A stretch of DNA of 64,000 nt, taken from NCBI RefSeq assembly GCF_030269925.1, contig NC_085107.1, forward strand, positions 14,384,001-14,448,000, given 5' to 3'. Below, piece by piece: positions 36,301-44,262 of this stretch (within the stretch, counting starts at the first letter, position 1; every line of letters begins with the position of its first letter). The notes under the pieces are model-generated. The model was not told the DNA's origin and searched no databases. It was given only the letters and a program-made list of their open reading frames with translations. The position numbers and the translations under genes were made by a program. The stretch comes from Bombyx mori (lineage: Eukaryota; Arthropoda; Insecta; Lepidoptera; Bombycidae).

Positions 36301-37892
36301 CTCCTCGCGTTCCCGCCAAAAAAATCCATAGATAAATACCTAATATGTACGAATTGCAGAAGGTTGTGTCAGACGCGAGCTTGTGACGTCACTGCTCGAT
36401 AAAACAATACCGTTTTAATTTTCAGAACCTGGCAGCCGAAAAGACGTATAATAATCTGGACGTTACATTGAAAACGGCAAACGAACATCGGAACGAGTGG
36501 TTCGAGGGCGTTCAGAAATGTAAACTCGACGAAACACTCTTCGATGTTATGGAAAGAATCGTTCGGGCCGAGGTATTTTTATGTTTTATATTTTTGTAAA
36601 TATATTGAGATCTTAGAACTTAAATCTCAAGGTAGGTAGCGGCATTTACGTTGTAGATGTCCATGGGCTCCGGTAACCACTTAACACCAGGTAGGTTGTG
36701 AGCTTGTACACAGACGTAAGCAATAAAATAAAGTAAAAAATACAATTACTAGTGGTCGCCCATAGACGAAATTCGACAATAATGCTTAGTTTAAATTATA
36801 AGTTTGAGCATTATTATGGTTCTATTGTCAAAGACTATACTTCTATAATCACAAAAACTGCACTATAGGCAAATAATGTTAAAGACAAACAATATTAATA
36901 TTTATTATCGGACTTTAAAAATAAATACGCCTATGCGTGTCAAATACATGGTAGTGTGTGTAATGTTTGAGTTATTGATTTAATGACTTTTTTTATTTAT
37001 AATTTAAAAAAAATATGCATTCTGCACTCCTCTATATTCTGTATCAGTGTGAGAAATTTCATGCTCCTCCGTCCGCGAAATTTTCATAAAAAGGGGTACA
37101 AAGTTTTTGCTTCATTGCTCAAAGATATTTAAATATCCAAATTTATTTGTTGCGTATATCAGATCTTACATAAGTTTGATTTTTTATACTTTTCCCGGCT
37201 GTCATAGAACTTGGTGCCTTAGGCGAGGTTTCTGTCGTAGTAATATGAAAATCAAAATAGATGGCGCGCAACTGGTTTGAATAAATCGGATGTTTTTCAA
37301 ACAGTTAACGAGTCACAGCAAACCGTGACCCAGTTCGAACTATGTCCAATAGTATAATTGTAATGTAATTGTAATTGTAATAAAATATAATGACTTTGTG
37401 TAGCCTAACCAACATTTTTAATATTTTAAACCGAAATTTGAGTGGTACAGTCTATTTAATATTGTTTTATTACTAATTATTATCCAAAATGGCCAGAGTT
37501 TGCTAGTCTCAACCAAACTCATGTTAGTCTATTACCGAATTACCGATGTTCCGTCACTTAATTAACTTTGTCCATTTTAGACATTTAATTTCCTTTGTAT
37601 AATTATAATATATAAAATATTAAAAATGTTCATTATTCAGGTACATCGTCTAGTTGTCGTCGATGATGACGATAAAGTCATCGGAATTATATCTCTCTCG
37701 GATCTGCTAATGTATCTTGTCCTACGTCCTACCGGCGAGTGTGGCGTCACCAGCTTACGCAACGAACACGCGCCCATAGAAGAAAAGGACGAGAACTTGA
37801 ATCCCGAAGACGTAGCAGAATCCGGAGATGATAAATCAACAGTTTCAAAAGAACAAGACGATAGCGAAGAACGCACTCAGTGCCAAGAGTAA
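5433..37892 (+). CDS. SNF4Agamma: AMP-activated protein kinase gamma subunit, long isoform
   Basis: Spliced gene, exons 5433-6327, 20223-20365, 20922-20970, 29657-29794, 30434-30586, 33107-33285, 35264-35467, 36426-36572, 37641-37892, giving 719 residues. All junctions are GT..AG and all phases agree. The protein is the energy-sensing subunit of AMPK: four CBS repeats form two Bateman modules that bind AMP, ADP or ATP and control kinase activity. Signature segments include [90 protein letters not shown] and ISLSD. The residues known to contact nucleotide in gamma proteins (Arg of RAAPLW, His-Arg in CBS2 and CBS4, Ser-Asp of LSD) are all present. The first ATG at 5433 follows an in-frame TGA at 5421 and has A at -3. 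The acidic tail after CBS4 is shorter than I recall for Drosophila. Confidence 0.95.
6331..7455. other. Intron 1, first part
   Basis: AT-rich intron. A patch at about 7200-7430 with higher GC looks like a worn transposon fragment (unclassified). Nothing else recognised. Confidence 0.4.
7732..8514 (-). pseudogene. Helitron helicase domain remnant
   Basis: 260-codon reading frame matching the PIF1-like helicase half of Helitron proteins. It begins at [17 protein letters not shown], just after where the Walker A and B motifs should be. It goes on through [24 protein letters not shown] and the C-terminal [17 protein letters not shown] region. Walker A (GxGKT) and Walker B are absent, so no ATPase activity is expected. 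The frame stays open to near the family's C-terminus, which suggests the deletion is fairly recent. Confidence 0.85.
8484..8831 (-). pseudogene. Helitron Rep (HUH) domain remnant
   Basis: 115-codon fragment with CTKKFPKDF, the [10 protein letters not shown] block and [13 protein letters not shown]. The last holds the two tyrosines spaced by three residues that act in Helitron nicking. The upstream HUH histidine motif is missing. The fragment runs into the helicase fragment in another frame, so it cannot be translated as one protein with it. Confidence 0.8.
9318..10179. other. Intron 1 segment
   Basis: No gene recognised. The stretch at about 9480-9690 reads like part of an old transposon coding region, but too degraded to place in a family. 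Confidence 0.35.
10180..10700 (-). mobile_element. Jockey-like LINE 3' tail, longest degenerate copy (copy 3)
   Basis: Minus strand. It starts (on the plus strand) with a T-run and CCTACCTAAGCTGA, then the hairpin and 3'-UTR blocks shared with the complete LINE, and extends into more 5' sequence up to about 10700. Reading frames in it are chance. Confidence 0.7.
10701..12229. other. Intron 1 segment with a worn Bm1
   Basis: No gene recognised. A degenerate minus-strand Bm1 lies at about 11155-11295 (blocks matching the Bm1 tail, GTGAATGCC and ACAACGGCC). The rest is AT-rich. Confidence 0.45.
12230..12470 (+). mobile_element. Jockey-like LINE 3' tail (copy 4)
   Basis: Same blocks as the other tails (CGGTGCTTTTAGGATCC, GAGTTTCTCGCC, GATTCCGATCCGGTGGTAG, GAGCTCACCTACC). 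No clear poly-A remains, so it is an older or 3'-eroded copy. Confidence 0.65.
12471..14938. other. Intron 1 segment, nothing recognised
   Basis: About 2.5 kb of AT-rich intron. ORFs are short and lack coding character. A small repeat of ATTTGTGCAGAC occurs at 14635-14670. Confidence 0.45.
14939..15435 (-). mobile_element. Degenerate Helitron remnant
   Basis: On the minus strand it ends GGCCGGGTCTGCTAG (CTAG at 14939-14942) and, at the far side, has GTCACGTTGTTTGTCCGCGA and CTACTGAACCGATG, blocks common near lepidopteran Helitron 5' ends. The exact 5' TC end is not clear, so the right boundary is approximate. Confidence 0.5.
15436..16317. other. Intron 1 segment, nothing recognised
   Basis: No gene. 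The sequence at about 16030-16250 is less AT-rich and may be an old TE fragment. Confidence 0.35.
16318..16450 (+). repeat. Repeat family B, copy 1
   Basis: About 130 bases (AATCGGTTGTC ... GAGGTAACGCCGCATGAGTC ... GACGTTGTCACGTC) that recur in inverted orientation at 21098-21250. This copy lacks a stretch of about 35 bases present in the other. Likely a transposon end; the family is unknown to me. Confidence 0.75.
16451..17589. other. Intron 1 segment, nothing recognised
   Basis: AT-rich. The 120-codon ORF at 16448-16810 has no recognisable domain and ends in a Bm1-tail scrap (about 16775-16808), so it is not taken as a gene. Confidence 0.4.
17590..17916 (-). mobile_element. mariner transposase C-terminal fragment
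   Basis: The minus strand reads [12 protein letters not shown], the block with a catalytic Asp of mariner (D,D34D) transposases. It goes on through the family's C-terminal region ([28 protein letters not shown]), with at least one in-frame stop and a frameshift. It is inactive. It is interrupted at the upstream side by the R1-clade LINE tail at 17917-18736. Confidence 0.75.
17901..18752 (+). mobile_element. 5'-truncated R1-clade LINE with 16-bp target-site duplication
   Basis: The element is about 17917-18736. TGTTTCACTGCAAGTT occurs at 17901-17916 and again at 18737-18752. It encodes the same ORF2 C-terminus ([19 protein letters not shown] ... stop near 18122) and the same GC-rich 3' UTR as the copy at 3635-4448. 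By eye only scattered single-base differences separate the two copies. It ends in GCGCG and an A-run. Its flanks are unrelated to those of the first copy. Confidence 0.8.
18753..20222. other. Intron 1, last part
   Basis: AT-rich with no recognised gene. The acceptor of coding exon 2 (TTTTGTCAACAG) closes it. Confidence 0.4.
20223..20365 (+). CDS. SNF4Agamma: AMPK-gamma coding exon 2
   Basis: 143 bases, entering in phase 1 and leaving in phase 0 (GAGGG|GTATG). Encodes a basic Ser-rich linker ([19 protein letters not shown], then [16 protein letters not shown]). RRAAS and RRSS look like kinase sites. Confidence 0.85.
20450..20696 (+). mobile_element. Bm1 SINE, near complete
   Basis: Carries the Bm1 landmarks in order: GGACCTCTTGTGAGTCCG, CTGCCTATTTCTGCCGTGAA, GTTTCGGTTTGAAGGGTGG, AACTATACTGAGACC, GTAACCACTTAACA, GTGAGCTCGTCCACCCATCT, AATAAA and an A-run. 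It lies between coding exons 2 and 3 of the AMPK-gamma gene. Confidence 0.85.
20922..20970 (+). CDS. SNF4Agamma: AMPK-gamma coding exon 3
   Basis: A 49-base micro-exon between TTCGTTTCAG and GTAAGTT, phase 0 in and phase 1 out. Encodes [16 protein letters not shown] plus one base. The joined reading frame continues into the first CBS exon as Glu-Glu-Asp-Glu. Confidence 0.85.
21098..21250 (-). repeat. Repeat family B, copy 2 (inverted)
   Basis: Inverted relative to 16318-16450 and very similar to it by eye. The pair flanks AMPK-gamma coding exons 2 and 3. Confidence 0.75.
21251..22136. other. Intron 3 segment, nothing recognised
   Basis: No gene. Short ORFs here (for example the minus-strand ones at 21303-21612) have no recognisable product. 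Confidence 0.4.
22137..23123 (+). mobile_element. Non-autonomous Helitron carrying a nested Helitron
   Basis: It starts TCTATACTATACTAATATTA, followed by a TTTGTTTGTTTGT tract, and ends GCGAAGCTGGAGCGGTCCGCTAG-like with CTAG at 23120-23123. It is flanked by A and T. A second Helitron interrupts it at 22589-23008, so the host element is 22137-22588 plus 23009-23123 (567 bases). No coding capacity. Confidence 0.8.
22589..23008 (+). mobile_element. Nested non-autonomous Helitron (420 bp)
   Basis: It starts TCTATATATTAATAAGTGAA and ends CTGTGGGACCTCTAG, again between A (22588) and T (23009). The same family occurs inverted at 36749-37125, which helps fix both ends. Confidence 0.8.
23124..24930. 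other. Intron 3 segment upstream of the alternative promoter
   Basis: No gene recognised. A short tandem of GCATAGCATA occurs near 23730-23750. The stretch at 23820-24120 is less AT-rich and looks like a transposon fragment; it holds an A-box-like TAGCGTAATGG at 23873-23883 without a clear B box. Confidence 0.4.
24934..24941 (+). promoter_or_regulatory. TATA box of a possible alternative AMPK-gamma promoter
   Basis: TATAAATA within a GC-rich island (about 24830-25190) that stands out from the AT-rich intron. The first exon proposed at 25020-25164 follows 79 bases downstream of it. Confidence 0.5.
25020..25164 (+). CDS. SNF4Agamma: Alternative first coding exon of AMPK-gamma
   Basis: The ATG at 25020 opens 48 codons plus one base ([20 protein letters not shown] ... 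FLADWLLK), ending at AAAG|GTGTTAG. The phase-1 end joins exactly to the exon at 29657, giving Lys-Glu-Glu-Asp-Glu. Codons favour G/C at third positions, as the conserved gamma exons do. An earlier ATG at 24985 in another frame opens 58 codons that stop at 25161 and could act as an overlapping upstream ORF. I know no homologue of this N-terminus, so transcription must be shown. Confidence 0.6.
25165..27106. other. Intron segment, nothing recognised
   Basis: AT-rich intron with no gene recognised. Reading frames at 26301-26576 and 26842-27268 are on the minus strand and have no recognisable domain. Confidence 0.4.
27107..27306. repeat. Exact 100-bp tandem duplication
   Basis: 27107-27206 and 27207-27306 are identical by eye (each starts TGTTGCCTTGTTACTGTTAC and ends AAGAACGATTTCTGAA). 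No target-site or transposon feature is seen. Confidence 0.9.
27307..29600. other. Intron segment before the CBS exons
   Basis: No gene recognised. A worn transposon with the block GGGCTTCACTCGCGTGGTCC lies at about 28680-28905. The stretch at 29290-29430 is less AT-rich and could be promoter sequence for the ATG at 29608. Confidence 0.4.
29608..29794 (+). CDS. SNF4Agamma: Possible alternative start reading into the first CBS exon
   Basis: An ATG at 29608 opens [16 protein letters not shown] and reads without interruption into the Glu-Glu-Asp-Glu of the shared exon, across the TTACAG acceptor. If transcription starts in the intron near 29.3-29.6 kb, a short gamma isoform with a 16-residue head would result. 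In-frame openness over 16 codons can arise by chance. Confidence 0.35.
29657..29794 (+). CDS. SNF4Agamma: AMPK-gamma coding exon 4 (start of CBS1)
   Basis: 138 bases, phase 1 in and out, between CGTTACAG and GTGAGT. Encodes [20 protein letters not shown] and [12 protein letters not shown], the lead helix and first half of CBS1. All isoforms proposed here share it. Confidence 0.95.
29795..30433. other. Intron with a repeat scrap
   Basis: A short stretch at about 29890-29945 (CTGCTGGGGCGTAGGGCTTG) looks like a common insect transposon fragment. Otherwise nothing. Confidence 0.4.
30434..30586 (+). CDS. SNF4Agamma: AMPK-gamma coding exon 5 (end of CBS1)
   Basis: 153 bases, phase 1 in and out. 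Encodes [34 protein letters not shown] and the [10 protein letters not shown] helix linking to CBS2. The Arg of RAAPLW and Asp of ITDF match nucleotide-binding positions of gamma proteins. Confidence 0.95.
30613..30925 (-). mobile_element. Jockey-like LINE 3' tail (copy 5)
   Basis: Minus strand, 26 bases after the exon 5 donor. It has a T-run on the plus strand, then the shared 3'-UTR blocks up to AAAAGCACCGTTAATGGAT. Confidence 0.75.
31046..31110 (+). mobile_element. Bm1 3'-end fragment
   Basis: Only the Bm1 tail remains (GTGGGCCGTATGCTCGTCTG, AATAAA and A-run). A similar worn tail lies at about 32520-32592. Confidence 0.5.
31111..32755. other. Intron 5 segment
   Basis: No gene. A patch at about 32010-32130 (GGAGGCGCCGGAGTCCGACA) looks like an old transposon. 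A short worn Bm1 tail is at 32520-32592. Confidence 0.4.
32756..33031. repeat. 71-bp tandem repeat, about 3.6 units
   Basis: Units at 32800-32870, 32871-32941 and 32942-33014, with a worn partial unit before and a 17-base stub after. Each holds ATTTGACGGTAGTGTA and TCTCATAGCGATATTTCGAC. The array stops 75 bases before AMPK-gamma coding exon 6. Confidence 0.9.
33107..33285 (+). CDS. SNF4Agamma: AMPK-gamma coding exon 6 (CBS2)
   Basis: 179 bases, phase 1 in and phase 0 out. Encodes [39 protein letters not shown] and [12 protein letters not shown], all of CBS2. The His-Arg of IHRLP and the Lys of THKR match nucleotide-contacting positions. Confidence 0.95.
33358..33620 (+). mobile_element. Non-autonomous Helitron (263 bp)
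   Basis: It starts TCTATATTTAAAAAAATATT and ends GTCTGCCGGGTCAGCTAG, between A (33357) and T (33621). The 3' end matches that of the Helitron at 7456-9317, so that family could have supplied its transposase. Confidence 0.75.
33621..34111. other. Intron 6 segment, nothing recognised
   Basis: AT-rich, no gene seen. A short inverted repeat (TAATATTACAAGG type) lies near 34000. Confidence 0.4.
34112..34351. repeat. 120-bp tandem duplication
   Basis: 34112-34231 and 34232-34351 are near identical (start AACTGACTTGAAC, contain CTAATCGATCGATCTTGAT). The sequence after it (AATCGGTTCATCTAGG) suggests that the unit came from a worn transposon. Confidence 0.85.
34452..34700 (-). mobile_element. Bm1 SINE, near complete
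   Basis: Reverse-strand Bm1 with all landmarks (on the plus strand: T-run, GGTGGACGGGCTCACAGGCC, AACGTAAATGCCGCCACC, CCACCCTTCAAACCGAAA, CGGCAGAAATAGG, GTGCGGACTCACAA). It lies in intron 6 of the AMPK-gamma gene. Confidence 0.85.
34701..35263. other. Intron 6, last part
   Basis: No gene seen. It closes with the acceptor TTCAATTTTACAG of coding exon 7. Confidence 0.4.
35264..35467 (+). CDS. SNF4Agamma: AMPK-gamma coding exon 7 (CBS3)
   Basis: 204 bases, phase 0 in and out. Encodes [47 protein letters not shown] and IYAKFDVI. This is CBS3 with its linker. Confidence 0.95.
35468..35904. other. Intron 7, first part
   Basis: No recognised gene. The ORFs at 35503-35778 (+) and 35584-35835 (-) have no recognisable domain. 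Confidence 0.35.
35905..36330 (+). repeat. Repeat family A, copy 1
   Basis: Starts GGGATTTTATGACCTGGTAA and ends near CTCGCGTTCCCGCCAAAA. It shares GGATCCCGAGAAGTTACGTC, GCGGCTTTGTTTCACTTT and AACAGTTAATAAACCACCG with the other copies. Non-coding, probably a transposon; class unknown. Confidence 0.8.
36426..36572 (+). CDS. SNF4Agamma: AMPK-gamma coding exon 8
   Basis: 147 bases, phase 0 in and out. Encodes [32 protein letters not shown] and MERIVRAE, the linker and first half of CBS4. The Arg of EHRNEWFEG matches a nucleotide-contacting position. Confidence 0.95.
36601..36738 (+). mobile_element. 5'-truncated Bm1 SINE
   Basis: Bm1 3' half from TTGAGATCTTAGAACTTAAA through GTAACCACTTAACACCAGGT to AATAAAATAAAG, directly after the exon 8 donor. 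Confidence 0.8.
36749..37125 (-). mobile_element. Non-autonomous Helitron (377 bp)
   Basis: Same family as 22589-23008, inverted. On the minus strand it starts TCTTTGAGCAATGAAGCAAA and ends GGCGACCACTAG, between A (36748) and T (37126) on the plus strand. Confidence 0.75.
37126..37640. other. Intron 8, last part
   Basis: AT-rich with no gene seen. Ends in the acceptor TTCATTATTCAG. Confidence 0.4.
37641..37892 (+). CDS. SNF4Agamma: AMPK-gamma coding exon 9 (end of CBS4, acidic tail)
   Basis: Encodes [33 protein letters not shown] and a Glu/Asp-rich tail ending at TAA. His-Arg of VHRL and Ser-Asp of LSD match the adenine nucleotide site. Confidence 0.95.
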   Translation, partial: VHRLVVVDDDDKVIGIISLSDLLMYLVLRPTGECGVTSLRNEHAPIEEKDENLNPEDVAESGDDKSTVSKEQDDSEERTQCQE

Positions 37893-39190
37893 AACAAATG
37901 CGATTCCGCGTCTTCAATTTAGTTAACGGCTTCGCGATCTCCATCACGACGCCATTTTGTTTGCATTGATATTCAAAATGGCCGCGGTGATTAATGGATT
38001 ACAGTCAGTAATTTTTTTTTTTGGAATCTTATGTACAAGATATCTGATTGCATTCAGTCCGTAAAAAATATTTTTTTCATCTACATACATATATCTATGG
38101 TTGGTGTTCCTTCGTGAAATCTTTGTCGACGCGGTTGTGAATTAATACATGTATGCAATAATACATTGTATGCAATACATTTAATGTAAAAACAGTCTTG
38201 TTTTTTCCAAAAAAAAAAAAAACGAAAACCAAAATATCATTCTAATTTTGATATAATATTTATTTTATTCCGTTTCGTTTCCATTTTATACAAGTTTTTT
38301 TTTTGAGAAATGTTTACTTTGTATTTGTACTGATTTGTTCAGCTGACTTGTATGTACCCTGCATATAACGTGCATATAACAGTTGAAAAATATATATTAG
38401 AATTATGTTTTTTTTAGAAAGCGCTCTTACCAGTTTGTATTGCATTGCGTTTTTTATTACGAACATATTTTAATTATAGGGTGATTGATATATCGTTATG
38501 TATGTATGTACGGTGATCGTAATAATACCACCTTACAGTATGTACGTTCGGAGCGTGAGCATTAATTTACATAAAATAATAATTATAAAAACATTATCAC
38601 AATCAAGTGCAATAAAAAGAACAATCCATAATATTACTTTGGGACTCACAATTTTTGTTTTCTTTTATAATATTTATTAATTTGTTGTGTAATCTGATTC
38701 CTACTGAGATTTGACGTTTTCGTGCATATTAATGTAGTGTAACAACACATTTTAATAAAAAAAATACCATTCATTAAATTGTATTTTTTTATGATATTGA
38801 ACAGAACAAAAGAAACGATCGAATTTATTTTACGGAAACTTAATTTATTCTTAGAATGTATTTTTTTTTCTTTGTTATTAATTTAGTTGACCGCAATTTT
38901 AATAGTTCTCGGTTGCTCAATCATTCTGGAGTGTCAATAATTTTTTTATAAATTACAACTTAGAAACTTGTCTTTGTAAGATATCAGAATATGGATGTGA
39001 AGGTTTTTTTTCTTCAGTTTCTAAGTAAATTAGACATGATTAGATTCCTGTAAAACGTTTGACGTGAATTATTTATTGCAGGAAGCGACTTATGTAACAG
39101 TAACGATTATCATTAAATTCTAGTAGCATATCAGTTTTTAGATTATAAAATTGTATGTTGATAAAGTAAAAATAAAATAAAACTCAAAAA
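37893..39190 (+). other. SNF4Agamma: Presumed AMPK-gamma 3' UTR
   Basis: No coding sequence. AATAAA-type signals occur near 38755 and near 39170-39180, either of which could end the transcript. AT-rich with several T-runs. The extent is a guess. Confidence 0.4.
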
Positions 39191-40690
39191 AAAAAAATAA
39201 CTTGTACTTGAGATAAAGTGAGAGAATATAATACATAATACGCAACATTTTCCGACTTCTTAAAATGTAATATAAATAAAACATACCTTAATATGGGTAG
39301 TAATTATACCTTTCCCGGAGTCGGAATGGCAACATTATACTATGTCGATATAGACAAACAAAGTTCTATATTAAATGAAACGAATGAAACACCGTCGTTT
39401 TCTTAGTTCATATTCAATGAACGCGTAATGTAAAGCGAAGTGCTTCCGGAACCGTTGACGCGGTGCGTTTAATTGTGTTACATTGCGTGTAATGTTAATA
39501 CGTTTGTAAGATGAAAAATCTTGAAGGATGTTGTACTTGGTAAATTATGTACTATATCCTATTTACTTTTACAGAGAGGGCGCTGCCGTTTCCCGCTTTG
39601 TACGGCTTTTATTTAAAACCGTTTTATAATTATTACGATTGGTGGCTGACAGTGTAAAACCGAGCGGCGACGCCTTCTAACAAAGATGAGTAAATGTATG
39701 GTAAATAGTGAGCCAAAATTTGTGTAACTTATTTAGTTTCCGCATATTAGTAGATATAAATTTAAATCAAAAGTAACTAATAATACACGTACATAGATTT
39801 AAAAAAAAAAAAACAAAAACAAAAGAGACTTCCAAAAATGATATGAAATTAACTTACACGGGTTACAATGCATAATGCTGTTTTTTTACATATGTTATCT
39901 GCTACCACATCTGTGATAAAAGGAATATGAAAAATTATCCAATTAAAAACAAAAATAAAAACTATTTTTTCTATTCGTACCATTACTTACATCTTTTTTT
40001 TAAAGCTACACTAAAAGAATGGTGAATTTTATATTTCTCGTTTAGAAGTTATAAAAAAATGTAATTACTAATTTTCAATGTTTAAAATGTTTTTACATTG
40101 ACGGTGAATGTATTTTTGTTTATTGAAATAGTTCAGTTAGGCCTCGTTGGGTATATATACGTGGTATAAAAAGGTTATTTCTAATTTTAAAATTAAATTG
40201 TTTTACCAATTGGCGGTTCATACACAGAGTAAATAAACACGTATATATACAAGTCCTAGCGTTTAAATCTGTAGTATCTTATTTTTGTATCATATTTATG
40301 TATATCGTATATCGAAATATCGTATTTTAATTAAATTGTTTGTACTACATATAAATACTATCATTGTAAAAATGATAAAAAACAATTATTTAAAGGAAAT
40401 GTAACAACGCTCACGCTTACCGTAAATATAATAAATGTGTAATTTATGTGTAGAACGTAACCAGTAGAAGTATATGTTAAAGTTATTATTTAATTTAAAA
40501 GAGAGAAAAAAAAACATAATATGTTTAAAAAAAATGAGAATCTGTTTTCTTTTGTATGAATATAGTTTTTTTTTTTTTAATAACTTATTCCGCACTCAAT
40601 CTGTGAATCGTAGGTCCGGAATTTCTATATCAGAACTGGGCACTCTTTTTTTTAATAATTTTTTTATGTAATGTGTATTCAAGAGTGCTC
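39191..40690. other. Intergenic, nothing recognised
   Basis: AT-rich sequence. Several short AATAAA sites could be further polyadenylation signals of the gamma gene. Confidence 0.4.
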
Positions 40691-41060
40691 GGAGTCGGTG
40701 TGTTCGGATTTTAATAACATTGATGACGTCATCTGTAACGCGTGTATATAACAGCTCACGTTGTCTGTTATTTTTCTCAGTCGTGAGGCTCTTAGCAGAG
40801 CAGTCAGTCGTGGTTACGTTAAACCAGAATGTACTGAATCCTATACGATTCGTCTCCACCAATCCGGAAACGATGCCTATCTCTCATCAAAGTGACCGTC
40901 TTTACTAGGCCAGCTCAACTTGTGAGGCTATAATCGTGTAAACCAACACCTGGACATGTGTAAATATTTTAATCCAGTCAGCTGGTCTGGTAATCAGACT
41001 GTACTGGACTGTCTGTGGAGATTGGCCTGTACTGTCTCCGTGATTTTTAGCTTCCCTTGA
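40675..41060 (+). other. LTR-like or promoter-like segment
   Basis: A less AT-rich island in AT-rich surroundings, with GTGTATATAACAGCTCACG (TATA-like) at about 40741-40759, then TCAGTCGTGAGGC as an initiator-like site. A 62-codon ORF (40720-40908) covers it without any recognisable domain. It could be a solo LTR or a promoter of an unseen transcript. No partner LTR or primer-binding site was found. Confidence 0.3.
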
Positions 41061-42060
41061 TTCGAAACGCTGTTCCCTATGCTATACTAATCAAACGAAC
41101 GTCATCTATCCACTAGCCTTTGTTTGCAGCGCGCTAAGGTTCTATTTGCATGTAAACGGCATTACGGGATTTTTTTTTATCAATAAATATAAAATACTTA
41201 ATGTTCGAAAATGATTGGTAATTTAATATCAAATATTTTGTTTGAAACGGAAAAGAGACCAGAATTTGATACGTGCTAGTAAAAACAGGCCATGTTTTCC
41301 TTTTAATATGATTTTTAATTTGTTTTTTTTTTACTTTATCTAGTTTAAAATGTAATTCGAACAGACTCCGCGACTAAACCAAAAGAATGTTCGTATATGA
41401 ATATTTCGTATACGACTATGCTAAGATGAAACTAGAACCAAAAAAACTTATGCGGATCGTTACTTTATTAAAAAGAAAAGAGGGTAGATTTAACTAAAAC
41501 TCTATGGAGTCGATGTATGTAATAAAAATCCACATATTTATCGCTTCGTTGATACGAATATACTTCATTTCTAATATCAAATCATAAATATTAATCGCAC
41601 TAATTTTTTTATTTGTAGGTATCACTTTGCGCAATATAATATTTGCAATGATGACTACATTATAGTTAGTGATTATGGCCACACTAAAAACTATCCTTCA
41701 TGGCTGAAATGTACCCGCGTGACAATACATTGACATCAAACAAATAATATAATGTTTCTTAAAAGACGTATCGTCATTAAAAATGTAAAATATATTTAGT
41801 AGTTTGTCGATGTCATAATAATGTACCGTGATACTGTATGAGAACTCAATAAAACCTTTTTTCTGTCTTTAAAATATGTCTTTTTGTTTCGAAGTAAGAT
41901 AGTGACGTCACATGTGTTAAAACATTCATTAGATACATACTTTAAACGTTCTTCAATAAAAGCTTCATTTAAACGAATCCACCACAATATAATACAATAA
42001 TAGTTTTTTATTTAGCATTAGAAAATAAGGTTCTACATCCACTTAATGAGTAGCGGTTGT
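41061..42060. other. Intergenic, nothing recognised
   Basis: AT-rich, no gene seen. Confidence 0.4.
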
Positions 42061-42262
42061 TGTTTTTTTCCTACCTATGCTGATAGCCTTGAGAGGCTAT
42101 ATCAGCATTACCCTAGCGTGTATGTGAGCTCTCGGGACTCAAATCAGGTGTTGCTAACACTGGCCCTAACAAGAGCAGTGCTTTACAGAATCTCCCTGCG
42201 GATCGGAAACGCGACCCACTGAGATGATCCGGTGAGAAACTCAGTGGGCTGTGTCTATGGGT
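42061..42262 (-). mobile_element. Jockey-like LINE 3' tail (copy 6)
   Basis: Minus strand. It has the T-run, CCTACCTATGCTGATAGCC hairpin and the shared 3'-UTR blocks, and stops at GTGTCTATGGG. A (TA)n tract follows. Confidence 0.75.
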
Positions 42263-42283
42263 GGTTGTTGACATTCATTGACA

Positions 42284-42824
<541 letters not shown>

Positions 42825-43090
42825 GTATAATGATATGAATTTAATTGGCTGAAATGAGATTAGATGGGATGAAAAATAAGGGCTCAGTAGAATGATGGAA
42901 ATTTTCTAAGACTTCAGTGGAGCTTTTGAAGGAACTCGAAAAATATAGTTCCCAAACTTATGCAATTTCACAAACGCTAAACGGTTAACAAGCCGTTTAA
43001 AACTGCTGAAACACCAAATTAACCAAACATACATTCAAACAACTACGCTCCTCGCGTTCCCGCCAAAGAGTCCTTGTGACGTCTATGAAT
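42825..43090 (+). repeat. Repeat family A, copy 2 (older)
   Basis: Divergent copy, recognised by GATGGGATGAAAAATAAGGGC, TCAGTGGAGCTTTTGAAGGA and CTCGCGTTCCCGCCAAAG. It is followed directly by copy 3 in the same orientation. Confidence 0.7.
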
Positions 43091-43109
43091 TTTGTTTTTT
43101 TTTTGTTTT

Positions 43110-43510
43110 AAGGAATTTTATGACCTGGTAATTAAGACCTTTTTTAAGTCATTTCTTATTTTTATGAAATATGATAATAAGGAGTGAAATTTAATGAAGA
43201 TGATTAATTTGAGATATTAATTAACTGGAATAAAATAAAATGAAATGAGATGAAATTATACGGGACGAAATATAATCTCAGTAAAGTGGTGATCATTTAC
43301 TGAGATTTTTTCAGTGGACTTTTTGGAGGATCCCGAGAAGTTACGTCCAGCGGCTTTGTTTCACTTTCCCGCATTTGTGCACTATCACAGATACTAAACA
43401 GTTAATAAACCACCGCTATTACACATTTAAACCCGAAGAAACACTAAATAGACAAAATAAAACAAATCACACAACTTCATTCCTTGCGTGCCCGCCAAAA
43501 AGTCCTATGA
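43110..43510 (+). repeat. Repeat family A, copy 3
   Basis: Close to copy 1. It carries a perfect 12-base stem, AATCTCAGTAAA and TTTACTGAGATT, at 43274-43307 around a 10-base loop. Confidence 0.8.
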
Positions 43511-44262
43511 ATTTTGATAACCATGAAAGACCATAGATAAAATAATGAATTCAAAAATAAAGTTTTCTATACTTTCGAAACGTCGTATCGAAAGTATCTT
43601 GTAGCTTAAAAACTACTCAATATAATATCTCGTTTAAAACAATTTTCGTTCGGAATATCCTTTAAAAGTTCGGATATGTAAAGGTTTTTTCGGATTTTTC
43701 CGCTTAATAGTTAAAATCTTGGATTCGTGAACTAAATTTATTAGTTATTACCTATACTTATATATTACGCTTTTTAAACTTGTTCACATTAATATTTATT
43801 ACATATACCTAGTGGCTTACGGAACACATTTATCGCCATCTGTCCAATGGCACCTATGCCAATAATGCTAACTATTGTCTTCCAGTACGGACAATTTTAC
43901 ACTAAAAACATATAAGTATCATGGTTCTTGTCTTGTCCAAAAAATATATTTATAATTAAATTCACATCGTTAACCCATACACCTTTACAGCTGTTGCTTA
44001 CAAGAACTGGTAATTTAGTTGAGCTTATGAAACAAAAAATTATGAAATTATATTACTGTATTGTCTATAGTTCAATATAAATTAATATTTTGACCCTATT
44101 ACATACTTCTCGCCTTATACTTTTTCGTATAAACTAATTCGGTACATGCTGTTGGTCTCTTTATTAAGGACAACATCATTTTTCTCCTCTCTATAATAAA
44201 TTTGAAATTAGTTATCCCGCTAGAAATCTTTACAATAAATGTATAGATAGAATACACTGTTA
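43511..44262. other. Intergenic, nothing recognised
   Basis: AT-rich region upstream of the first zinc-finger paralogue. No gene seen. Confidence 0.4.
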
